Assembly: GCA_011009095.1 (NCBI GenBank)
Contig: VTPC01005432.1
Location: 44,335 to 108,334 of the forward strand
Source of the DNA: Ignelater luminosus
Taxonomy: Eukaryota; Arthropoda; Insecta; Coleoptera; Elateridae
Length of the DNA: 64,000 nucleotides
Reading direction: 5' to 3'
Within the stretch, counting starts at the first letter, position 1. Every line of letters begins with the position of its first letter. Below are positions 1 to 10,404 of this stretch, piece by piece. The notes under the pieces were generated by a model. That model searched no databases, was not told the DNA's origin, and saw only the letters and a program-made list of their open reading frames with translations. Both the position numbers and the translations under genes were made by a program.

Positions 1-529
1 ATCCGAAACAGTCATCATTTTGTAAAAAACCGTGTATTTGGCGAAATAAATTTTCAGTGTAGAATATCAAGCATCCAACAATGTCGACATTATGCTTGGG
101 TTTTTATATATCCCGTGTGAAGAGGATAAATAAGGCAATAACATTCATGTAAGTTGTAAACCGCTATATTTTAAATTTTTAATATCCAGAGAATTCCTGC
201 TCGATTTTACCACCGAGTTTTTGTGGAATGCTTGGTAAGTTAAAAAATAAAATTAGCTATATTTTTGCTGCCGAAACTTTTTTATATGTTGGTAGTTATA
301 TAAAAAATATTACACGTAGTTTGGTGTATTATTTACAACAGCATATTTTGGAGAAATACTTTTATATTGGATAGCTAGATATTTCTCGCACGAAGCAGTT
401 GTTTTTATTTCTGAATATTCCACAGTTTTTAAATCGAGATAATCTTGAATTGACAGCTACTGTATATAAATTTCAGTTATTGACACATTCATCATAATTC
501 ATAAGCAAAGATGTAAAGCAGTACAATCG
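1..529. other. AT-rich non-coding stretch
   Basis: No reading frame, RNA gene or repeat could be supported here. The sequence is AT-rich with frequent stops in all frames. Confidence 0.6.
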
Positions 530-1250
530 CACGACGTCACTGTCGAGTACGGAAATTTCGTCGTTTTTGAGATCTACTAGCAATTTGGAAACTAATTCTT
601 ACACCGTTTACAAGTAAAATTTATTACTGACGTGTATGGTAAACCGATTTTACTCGTAAACGGTGCATTTTCTGAGAAAACATACAGCAACTTTTGTTAC
701 TAACTTATTAGTAGATTTCAAAATCGACAAAATGATGTAACATGCATTTTCGGATAGACGTGGTTGATGATAATTATACTGGTTTCCCAGATATTAAACG
801 TACCAGAAACCATAAATTAAATTTTGATATTCTCGGACTTTGGAAAATTTCATTTTACTCGAAAGCACGAGCACTTGTTGTCGCTAAATTATCCATAGAT
901 TTTGATTTCAGATTTGGATTCTACATCAAAAACTAAAGACAACGTGGTATCTTTTTTTTTGATAACTCTTCGAGAACATGGTCAAAATGGCCGCCGAAAT
1001 TTGAACAAATAACAAAATAGGAGTTCGTTGTGGTTATGCCTTGCATTCCCAGATGTTTTGAAATGTCTTTGACAGTTATAATTAACTAGCAGATACGAAT
1101 CAAAGGTTACAAATTTTCCAAAAATAGAAAGCTCAAACAAGTAATTGAGGTTGCGATTACAATTATTTAAAGCTTATTTTATTTACTGTGCCAAATGGTA
1201 AACAATATCGAACTGTTGCTGAGATAGAGAGAAGCTGTAGTGACGTCATA
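530..1250. repeat. Candidate non-autonomous element with a palindromic head
   Basis: Positions 554-640 and 647-735 form an imperfect inverted repeat. The clearest paired blocks are 601-620 (ACACCGTTTACAAGTAAAAT) with 647-666, and the GATCTACTAG block near 571 with the region near 706-716. The unpaired loop is about 26 bases. A GACGTCACT motif near 533 recurs in inverted orientation near 1238, so these may be the outer termini of a roughly 720-bp element. The 64-codon open frame at 742-936 has no recognisable domain and looks like chance. The palindrome is seen directly; the transposon interpretation and outer boundaries are inference. Confidence 0.4.
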
Positions 1251-1416
1251 ATCTGGCAGGAAATATTTATTTAAATTTCTTTCGATGGATTAATGAAAAT
1301 AAAAATTTTGAAACATGCATGATAGTTTTATGAAAGTTGCTCTATTTATTGTCATCAATTCTGTGATTTCCTAGAAAAGTTCATTATAACATCGTTTATT
1401 TACGAAACTAATTGTA

Positions 1417-2048
1417 AACTTCCCAACAAAATTAGGGAAATACTTGAAATTTTGCGAAAAATGTGTGTGATTGTGTACCGCCGACATTAGCGTAACGTTT
1501 TTTTTTTGTTTGTTTGTTTTGCTCAATACCTTGTATTCCCACCGCACTGTCGACGAACTTCTATTGAAACTTCTGTTGCAAATTGCTCACTCGTTCACAG
1601 AATCTATTGGCTAACACACCAACACACTAATAATACTCACTTTTTGTGAGAATATCTGAATTTTATGTCAAAATTGTCAAAAGTGCACTTTTTCCTCAAA
1701 TGCATATATCTTCGTTACAAATCATGCAATTCTAAACTTTTTTGACCTGAATCAAAGAAAAAGGTTCAAGCTTTACAACTGTGATGTTTGCAAAACTGGG
1801 AAAAAATTAATTCGATTGGTGTTGCGTTTTAAAATGAAATAATTTTCGACATTTTTGCACCTTTGCGGTCTAGCTACATTTGCGCCCACTACGTAAGAGT
1901 TTTCGATAGTTTGAATGACAGCATCCAAAAGCAGAGATGTTAACGTTTAGGAAACCTTTTGGATCAAGTTGTTCCGATGAAAACTGGGTTTGAAAAACAT
2001 TCATTTTTCGCCAAATCTCAAGTGTTCCCCTAATTTTGTTGAGGAGTG
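1417..2048. mobile_element. 632-bp miniature inverted-repeat element, TA-flanked
   Basis: The first 47 bases (1417-1463) match the reverse complement of the last 47 (2002-2048) at about 83 percent. Both arms share the core CAACAAAATTAGGG followed by a GCGAAAAATG block. A TA dinucleotide flanks each end (1415-1416 and 2049-2050), as expected for the Tc1/mariner superfamily. The interior has no transposase frame, so this is a non-autonomous element that would have depended on a transposase made elsewhere. Parent family not identified. Confidence 0.75.
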
Positions 2049-2050
2049 TA

Positions 2051-5000
2051 ATTCAGAAATCTGGTGTATCAATGCTTCAATTTATTGCAGAGACATCCTG
2101 TATATGATAGATTTGTTAAAATGCAAACATTGACCAAATTACTTTAAACATTGAATACTAGTATCTAAATTCAGTGTATCTGGAATTAACCAACACTACA
2201 GTTTCGTAATCTTACTATTTATTAGTTATTATACAACTATTGTTAGACTAAACTTTATTTCTCATTGGTTAATATGAAGCCATGGCCGGCGCTAGAGGAT
2301 ATGGCGCCTATGACAGAATTTTTAAGGCACTTTCATGTAGTAAAATAGGATGGTGTGTGGTACATTTTTAATGTCAGCGCCAGTTGTCGTGTGCGCCACT
2401 GTGCAGAGTCTAATCACCATGACAAGTTGCCTAATCTGCACGTTCTCGAGCTGGTCCTTCCGTGAAGACTTTGCGCCATTCGTGTCCAATAATTTTGATG
2501 AATCAAATGAATCTGCTGACAATATCGTGTGGAGATTTGAGCAAGTAATGAACTTTATCGGGAAAACGTTGAAATATTTTTTAGTATAATGTTGAGCACG
2601 TAACAAATTCAGCAACTTCAGTCATAATATTTGTACGTTATATAGTTGGAAGCCAAAATCAAAGGAAGATGCCCTGTGATCCTGATGAACCGTTCATTTT
2701 TGCCATCATGGCGTAGAGTACCACAGTCCGCTAATTATTAGTAAAGGTGAAAGAAAAAGATTTCCGGAGCAGATGAGAGCTTGAAGATCAAGACCCAAAA
2801 TCAAACCAAAGGAGAAAATTTCAGTGGTTCACTGCAATATTAAAGCTTATTGATGCCATTTACTCCTTCTTTCAAATCTAGTCAAATCAAATATTATGCT
2901 TTTGTGGTTTTTATATTGCAACTGCTTTTTTCATATGTAACACATTCTGCTTCGTTCCAATTAAGAATTCACATTTTTTATAAGGATAGCTAGAAGAAAA
3001 AAATACCCAAAAATTTTTCCCGCAAACAGATATCATTGCTCCATTCTAAAGAGTTTTATCTGCTTTTGAAAGGATACCTCAGAAATCTTGAAAGCAAAGC
3101 AGCGCGTAAAGATGGATTTTAAAAGTATCTTTTCTCTGTATTGCGTTGCGTACACTTGAAAAATATAAATAGATTGTATTACAAGAACTGTTGTCTGTTG
3201 CACAATAGAGGATAAAGATAGACCAATCAATCCTAATTGAGATTGATAGACAGGATAAACGATTAGTATGTAGGAAGAGTGGAGGATTTAGATGGCATTT
3301 AGACTAAACTTGTTTTGTTAAATTTACTTCGTTGGTTACTGCTTATAAATGTTAGAGACGCTTTAGCATAAAAATAATTATTAATTAGAGCAACTTATTC
3401 AAACAAAATCCTTTTGAAATTATCTTACTATTGATTGTGATAAATGTATGTAATTTAAACCGCATGACGCAAAGTTTAACTGCAGCGTACCCATTTTACT
3501 GAAAATAAATTTGGGAATTCGTATTTACACGTCTCCACTTCAAAACTGTCTTTCAAGGGATTCACATAATTACCCCAAATTAGAATCTCAATTTAATGTA
3601 ATTTGTGCAGTTTACGCTTGCACAGCAGTTCATGTCATGTGAATTGTCCAAGAACGGAATATGATGAAAATTTCATCCCTGGCTAGCCTGTGGGGAATCA
3701 AAGCACATACAAACTTAATAAGTAAATTAGCTCATCTGAGCCATCTGGGGCAAACTATAGGCCATATTAGTCTGGCTAGCGGTGGGTATAATTTCCATTA
3801 CGCTAATTCTGGTGCCATATTGCTTAGTGTACGTTGCTAATTATGTTTCCGGTAAGATCTACTATAAATGCAGAGTAGAACATAAGCAACAGGGGTAGCT
3901 AATATTCCTTGCAGTTTATCATTTTAACGCAGAATCGATGCTCAATAAAATTACAATTCGATTTATTACATCCGTTGCGTTGCCTGTTAGTATACTCACA
4001 GTTTATTACACCGTAAAGATATTAAGATTTTAAAATACCTCTGCTTTTAATGCGGTACCGGCGGCTTTATTACATGAATTTTAAACTGTATTCAACTTTT
4101 TAAATAAAATCGTCCCAAATAAAATTACTCAAAAAAGATTTGTATCCGGGAATGAATTTCACGCACATAATGTAATAAAATTTGTAGGAAGGAATAAATC
4201 ATACGTAACTGCAGCTCCACATAAAATAAATTGGACTCACAGGACGTAATTAGTCTGCATAATATCCTTCCTTATGCGGTACGGACCACACAGAGCATGC
4301 ATTTGCGGCACAACAACGTTGCCACGTATTTTATAGGAGTGACCGCAAGTCATCTGCATAAGTAGAGTGTGTATATCTAATTAGAAGTTTGCGAAATAAT
4401 ATTTTGCTGGCATATTTTCATTTTAGTACCCTAATTTAATTAAAAACTTTAAGCTTGACTTTTTAGTTATTTTGAATTGAAAAGTCAGGATATGGAAGAA
4501 GTTATGTACATGTATTAGTAACAGAATTTGTGTTTGACATTAGAGAAATCTTCCGTTCGTTACATATGTCCTAGTAAAAGTCGAGATGTAATTGAAGTTG
4601 TTTATTCAACACACAAAGTACAAATGCTTAATATTTATGCTTGTTAGGATAGGTTTGTTTGTTTCCAAGCAATCAAAGTAGAGGAGACAGATACTGAAGA
4701 CAATTTATAAAGTAAACTTTAACTTAATCTACTGAGCATTTAAAGCTTAGGTTTCTTGGGAAGTCGCTGAGTACTCGATGAATAGTTAATTTTGGAGACT
4801 GCAGAGGAGAACACTCGGATCAACAGCTAGAGAATTATCACCAAGTCTGCGAAAGAGGGTTATACCCGCATTTGGCGTACACAACCACTACTTCCTGGTG
4901 ATAAACACGGTGGTCCACTAACTTCTAAGTGATTGTGTAAAGTTAAGAAAAACAATTAAACTTTTTGCTGGGTACAAAAGTCGTGTTGATGAATGGTGCA

Positions 5001-6354
5001 TTCCGTTTATAAAATAAGCGGCCCACGGGGCAACATTTGAATTATAATTTCCTAAATAACGAGTAGTAAGAAAGTTTTCAGGTGATAAATTGAGTTGTTT
5101 GAAATAATTAATATAAAGAGCTATTGTTGCTTCGAAATTTTTATGCACTGAAGTTAATCTGAAATCATATTTCCAGTTAAAGAATTAACCTATATAGCTT
5201 CTTCCATGACCAATTAAATTCACTGATCTAATTAATCGTTTATACAAAACATTTTTTCTAGGTGTACATGTACACTTGTTTGCATCAAAAAGTATCCAGT
5301 TAAGACTTATGCCAGTAAATACATCTTCATTACTGTGGACATCAAGTCCTATGGAATACAAGGATTTAAATCAAATTATAAATTACTACTTAGAAATGAA
5401 TAAATTAAAATTGCTTGCAGGAATGAAAAATTTTGTATTCTAAGTATACTTCTTGTGTACTGTCTTTTTTTCAAACGAGTGCACCTTTTGAACATAAATT
5501 ATAATGCTTCACTAATAAATAATAATATCAAACCTACATTTGTTAAAGAGATAATTTAAATGCCCAGGTTTATTTTACATTCCACCCGTATCTATGATGA
5601 TTAGTCCCTTGAGTTGTGTTTGTACCGGGTTTTGACAACTTGCTATCGATTTGTATTCCGATTTGCATTTTGTAGGAAACCGAAACGGTTCCGCACGTAC
5701 TAATTCACGTCCATTTATGCATAATAACTGTGGGCTACAGTGTCAAACCCGACGAAATATTATCCGGTCACTCAAACGACTAGACCAACCTCTATAAAGT
5801 ATCAATGCTGGGTTGCAAATGGCGGGCAATAGCCTTTGTCCAATTGTTAATACTGACATCCATACGGTATTGTTCCATGTATAACAAATATCCAGTATAT
5901 TCAACATTCTATAGAATGATGATTTTCGAACAGATACGGCTCTTAGAATTAACTGCATTTGTTATAAAATGAATTTAGAAACTGTCGGGAATATTTACCT
6001 TTTCTCTTATTCCGAATTACATAAATTATATCTTACAGCTTACCCTTATCAATTCACAAGACATTATTTAATTGTTGATAATGTATTTACATCATTCTGA
6101 AGGATTGAAATCGTTTCACGAGATTTTGAACGAACGCAATTGTGTAGAACCTTTCGAGTAAAAAGAAATCAGTTAAGATTTAATGAAACTTTCTAAATGC
6201 GTTTTCTTTAGTAAGGTTCTAAAGAAAGTTTTGCTGAAAGGGCCAAAATGTACAAATTCATCGACTCCTGCTTTTAATAATATGTATAGTATAATAAGTA
6301 GAATAAAACCATTTTGCAGATTGCAAATTTTTTTATCTTCATTTTAATTGAGAG
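2051..6354. other. Non-coding stretch, no supported gene
   Basis: No gene could be supported. The patch at about 2280-2615 is GC-richer and open on both strands (97 codons minus, 79 plus), but neither frame shows a domain; it may be an old repeat. Positions about 3440-4400 have higher sequence complexity, with several ATTA/TAATTAG cores typical of homeodomain binding sites, so they could be regulatory DNA. That is only a suggestion. The rest is AT-rich with dense stops. Confidence 0.5.
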
Positions 6355-7032
6355 TTGAATAACTACACTGCTCCAAGAAATTAACGTATCACTATTGGGA
6401 AAGGTGATTTTCAGCCAAATTTGCAAGAGTTTTAGAGTTTTTATGCAAAAATCCATTAGTTGAGCTAGAAAGCAATACTTATTTAGTTTTCAAATGTTCA
6501 GTTAGTAAGTCAGAGCAAGTGATAGTAGTCACATAATAACAAGTTTGCTATCATACATGCAACGAGAAATCACGAGAAATTCGACCTTTCTCAGTTATTA
6601 GTCTCTGACTGCAATCTTGTGTAGCCAGTATTTCCATTTCTATGTATTGGTCTTTCGTTCAATTCAAATTTTATTCAAGTTAAAATTATTCATTCCGAAC
6701 AGACTGTGTCCACAACCTACTGTGCTGTCAGGAAGCTTTTTCCTTACCCGAAAAGACCTATAAACGTAAGTTAATTTGAATTTAGCCAGAGACATAGAAA
6801 TTAAAATATTGGCTACACAAGATTGCACTCAGAAACCAATAGCTGTGAAACGTCGAATTTCTTGTAATTTTATCATTGCATGTATGGCAGCAAACTTCTT
6901 ACTATATAATTACTATCACTTGCTCTGCTTATTAACTCAACACTTTAAAACTAACTTTAGCAAATTTGGCCGAAAATCATCTTTCCAGGTCATGCGTCAA
7001 TCTTTTGGAGCAGCAGTGTAATAATAATGTAA
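6355..7032. repeat. Large foldback (long inverted repeat)
   Basis: A left arm (about 6355-6655) is repeated in inverted orientation in a right arm (about 6775-7032), separated by about 120 bases. The inner arms are very similar: GCAATCTTGTGTAGCCA near 6611 pairs with its complement near 6811-6827, followed by TTTCTATGT on both sides. The outer arms share an ACACTGCT block and a GCCAAATTTGC block. The right arm has lost roughly 40 bases. Transcription through it would give a long hairpin RNA. Open frames at 6776-7021 and 6966-7181 lie within the right arm and its flank and are not credible genes. It is either a foldback transposon or an inverted duplication; no clear target-site duplication was found. 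Confidence 0.75.
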
Positions 7033-7299
7033 GTGATCTAATATTGTCTAGGTGGAAAGAAGCTATGAATTCTAAAGAATCAAGGCCACAACAAATGCTT
7101 TTCTTGCTATTTGGTTCTGTTTTACTGAAATACATAGGTATTAAGAAAAGATTTTTCCGTAAATACGGAAAAGCTCGATAGTTATTTCAGTATTAGCAAG
7201 AAAGAAAATTCATTTTGAAAACATCTTGCTTGTTTAAACCATCTTGAGATAGAAACTGTCTTTTAAATGATGGATCACTGTTTGAAAATGATCTTTAAT

Positions 7300-7665
7300 A
7301 AAGGACGTAGCCGGGTAATAGTAATCTTCGATGTGAATCTAGTTAATTTTTTTTCTGGAGGTGACTATCTATGAAAGATTTGATTTGCCACATTTGAGCT
7401 TCCAAAGATTATTAGTTTCTGAAAAAGAGATATTTTTAATTTTTGAGTATAAAATTAATTTTTGAACGGTAAAAAGCGGAAAACCCTGATGATATTCCCA
7501 TTATCGATTATCACAACTTAACTCAGAAACTAAAAATATTTTTTTCTTGGAAAGTACTAATTCTTGGAAGCTGAGATCTGGTAAGATCAAAGCTGTCATG
7601 GATAAAAGATTAGCCAATTTCAGATCAAAAACCGATTTCTTTTTGACATCCGACTATGCCCTTTG
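7300..7665. mobile_element. Hairpin-type miniature element
   Basis: The two halves are imperfect inverted copies. The left tip AAGGACGTAGCCGGG (from 7301) matches the reverse complement of the right tip near 7645-7664. A longer inner block around AGCTTCCAAAGATTATTAGT (about 7399-7418) pairs with the region around 7550-7575. The element is nearly all arm, with a short central loop, and codes for nothing. Target-site duplication and family could not be assigned. Confidence 0.6.
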
Positions 7666-9799
7666 ATTGCATTACTATTTTTTTTGTTAATTTTATCTTT
7701 AAAAATAAGTGCCTCAAAGTAGTCTCATTTGGTTTGGAAACAGCGTTCGATGTAGAAGACAACATACCATAGAAATATCTAAACCTCGACTCAGAAAAAC
7801 TGAGCCAAATGCTTTAGAAAATCTTAACAGCAGGTATGACAACTTGTTCACTTTCGGGATAAATACTAAACTTCTATTATACGAAATACTACTGGTCTGG
7901 GCATTTACCTAGAAAGGTTCCCAGATCAGTAGAGAAAATTGGAAACAATACCAATGGTTAAACGGAGCGTGGAAGACCTACAATATAGGAATACTTTGAA
8001 AAAGCAACTGCCAAAAAATATCTCAACTTTGAACAGTAATCATAAGCATTTATGAAAGGCTTTTTTTTCTCAGTTAAAAGTTTGAACAATCGAAACGTGA
8101 AAGAGTTTATCTATGTTTAAAAAACCATGCGGCAAAAACTAGGTAGTTATTTAAAATCAAGCATTTAATAAAAAAAAGCTTATAAAACATTAAGCGCGGT
8201 GTTGTAAACCTTTTAATGTTAAACTAAATTGTTAATGTGGAACTAAACCAATTTAATTCTGTGTTAAGTTATATGAGAATTAAATTTCAATTCGATGTTA
8301 ATTGATTCAAATTAAATAGAGTTTTATAGTACTGGGTTTAAAAAGAACACAAAAACCTTTATTTGCGCAACAAATAATATTGATTAGGATATTTGATAAC
8401 AGATGTTAAGTTTCATTTTAATCATGGATTAGTTTTTCCGGCACTCTTACACTTTAAAATACTTGTTACCATAATCTAAGGCTATTAAATGTAAACCAAA
8501 CTTTTTTACTGTATACAAACACTAAGAACTTGGTTACTTTATGCAAACTCTCCCGTAATGAGAAACTTTGATATAAATTAAAATTTAAGTCAATAAAAGC
8601 ATTCTTCGAGCGTTCCGAGATGATCTTTGTATTCAAAAGAAATCCAAATAAACCAACATACAGAATTGCATTTGTCACAAAGGAAAATTCGTTACTTTAA
8701 ACTTCCCTTGAAATAACTAGCATGCAAATGCAATTAGATATTCAACTAAATGTAAACATTCAACTCAACGTCTCTATTTACCTTTGTCATTGTTACTCAG
8801 GTTTGTTTGCCTTTGAATATAACCTGAAAGCAGGTGTATGTGTATGTGTGTGTTGTATACTTGACCCAATAATTCAAATTTTTCGGATTGTTTATATAAC
8901 AAAGTGTATATACCAACTGTTAATGTAATTATTATTGACGATATAAATTCGCCTTTGAGGACCTACCAGCTCAAAAATTTGTAACTGGGAATATTGAAAA
9001 TGTCGAAGAAAATAAAAAATAGTAATTTAATTCGAGTTTAGTTGCTTTAGACATTTTTAAAGAAATTGAGAAATGCAAGAACAGTTTAGAATAGCTACAC
9101 ACGTATGGATGTGACGTACACTTTTATTTTAGTGGCATACAGTCAATTGGGAAATAGCATATGGGGAATTTTCCAGTTCAAGAAATGCCAAGGGGGATAT
9201 TTAAAAATCGCAAACGTTGAGAAATCAATAGCAAGAAGGGCGTCTAGTCTAATAATACCATGGTTTAAGAGAGATTTCGCTTTTAGATACTTTTGATGTA
9301 TGTATGAACTTGATTACAGATTTTTGTCACGGTTGCATTTGAAATGTGGATAGTGGTAGAACATCTCTCAAAAACTAAGAAGACCCGATTCAAGAATCTT
9401 TCCGTTTCTCTGCTCTAAGAAACCAAACAATATCCGAGAGTAACCATATTTGAATAAAGCTTGCTTCTGAAATCGTATCGATAGTGGTAAAAGTACGTTC
9501 AAGTACGTATTTTAATGGGGATTTGGCACAAAATAAAGGAAAGATTGGTTGAATGTTCTCTTGTTGTGAAATGAGATAAAATTATGTTGGCATGAACCTA
9601 CAGTCTCCCGTCAAGCATCAAAGCAAGCAGACATACCTTGGAAGTTTGAAAGAAACAACAAAATTTGAAGGAACACAATTATAAAATATTTCTTGTTTAC
9701 CATCGACACTAATTTATGATGACGCGAAACGACTAAAGCTTATCCACATCGTGCACCAAGCCATTATAACCCAATATGTCTGCAGAGAAGTAACTTGAA
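7666..9799. other. Non-coding AT-rich stretch
   Basis: No gene could be supported. A short imperfect GT-rich run lies at 8833-8854. Small open frames at 7709-7912, 8466-8678, 8722-8928 and 9105-9296 have no domain, no supporting splice sites and an amino-acid make-up typical of AT-rich non-coding DNA. Confidence 0.5.
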
Positions 9800-10404
9800 C
9801 TCTAGTAATCTATGACGTCACTCAGCGCCCGCATCGTCACAGTCACCCTTCATTGAAGACTATCATCAAGACTACCTAAAGAAGACCCGCCGACCAAGGA
9901 CAGGCCCCTTCCATTAGAGGAAAAGTAAGCTGGTTGACGATGATCCAGAGGAAGAGGAAAATTGGCATAATGTGGGACGAAAAACCTTTTTAGGCGACGA
10001 CCTTCTGAATTTCTGTGCATCTGGTACCTTCTAAGTAACACAAAGCGACGTAGCCGCAGATTCTGAGGTACTGCAGTAGTACAATAGTATTGCGTCTTTG
10101 CAGCTCGAATTTAGTGACATCCAACCGTAGCTGGGCTCCATGGTCAATCGAGTGTCCGTGTTAAGAACCGAGAACGACGTTGTAGAAGAAAACTCCCCAG
10201 GCTGTCTTCTAGAGGGCATCTGGATAAGCATCTCGAAAGAGCGCACCCAGGGTATAAGCTAAGAACATACGTAATGGCATTATAATCAAACCGACGGTTG
10301 ACGGTGCTAGACTATCGAAAGATCAACGAGCTTTTTCATCTATCTGAAGCTTCTTCAGATGCAGAAGATACTCCTCCTAGCACAGTTGTTTCTGAATTTC
10401 CATA
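9800..10404 (+). other. GC-richer patch, possible decayed coding sequence
   Basis: This patch is visibly GC-richer than its flanks. One plus-strand frame (codons in register with 9915) reads through about 9809-10220 with in-frame stops at 9915, 10032, 10077 and 10128. It contains an acidic stretch and then a stretch with spaced Leu/Val that could be a coiled coil. A second frame gives a His-rich segment near 10205-10245, and the tail at about 10291-10404 is open to a TAG. A retrotransposon gag or ORF1 relic would fit, but the stop density is not much below chance, so this is weak. Confidence 0.25.

Noticed and set aside
2322-2615. Overlapping open frames on both strands (97 and 79 codons)
   Set aside because: Neither product resembles a known family; the GC-richer patch alone can explain the openings. 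Kept only as a note in the intergenic entry.
6776-7181. Two plus-strand frames of 81 and 71 codons
   Set aside because: They lie in the right arm and flank of the large foldback and have no domain.
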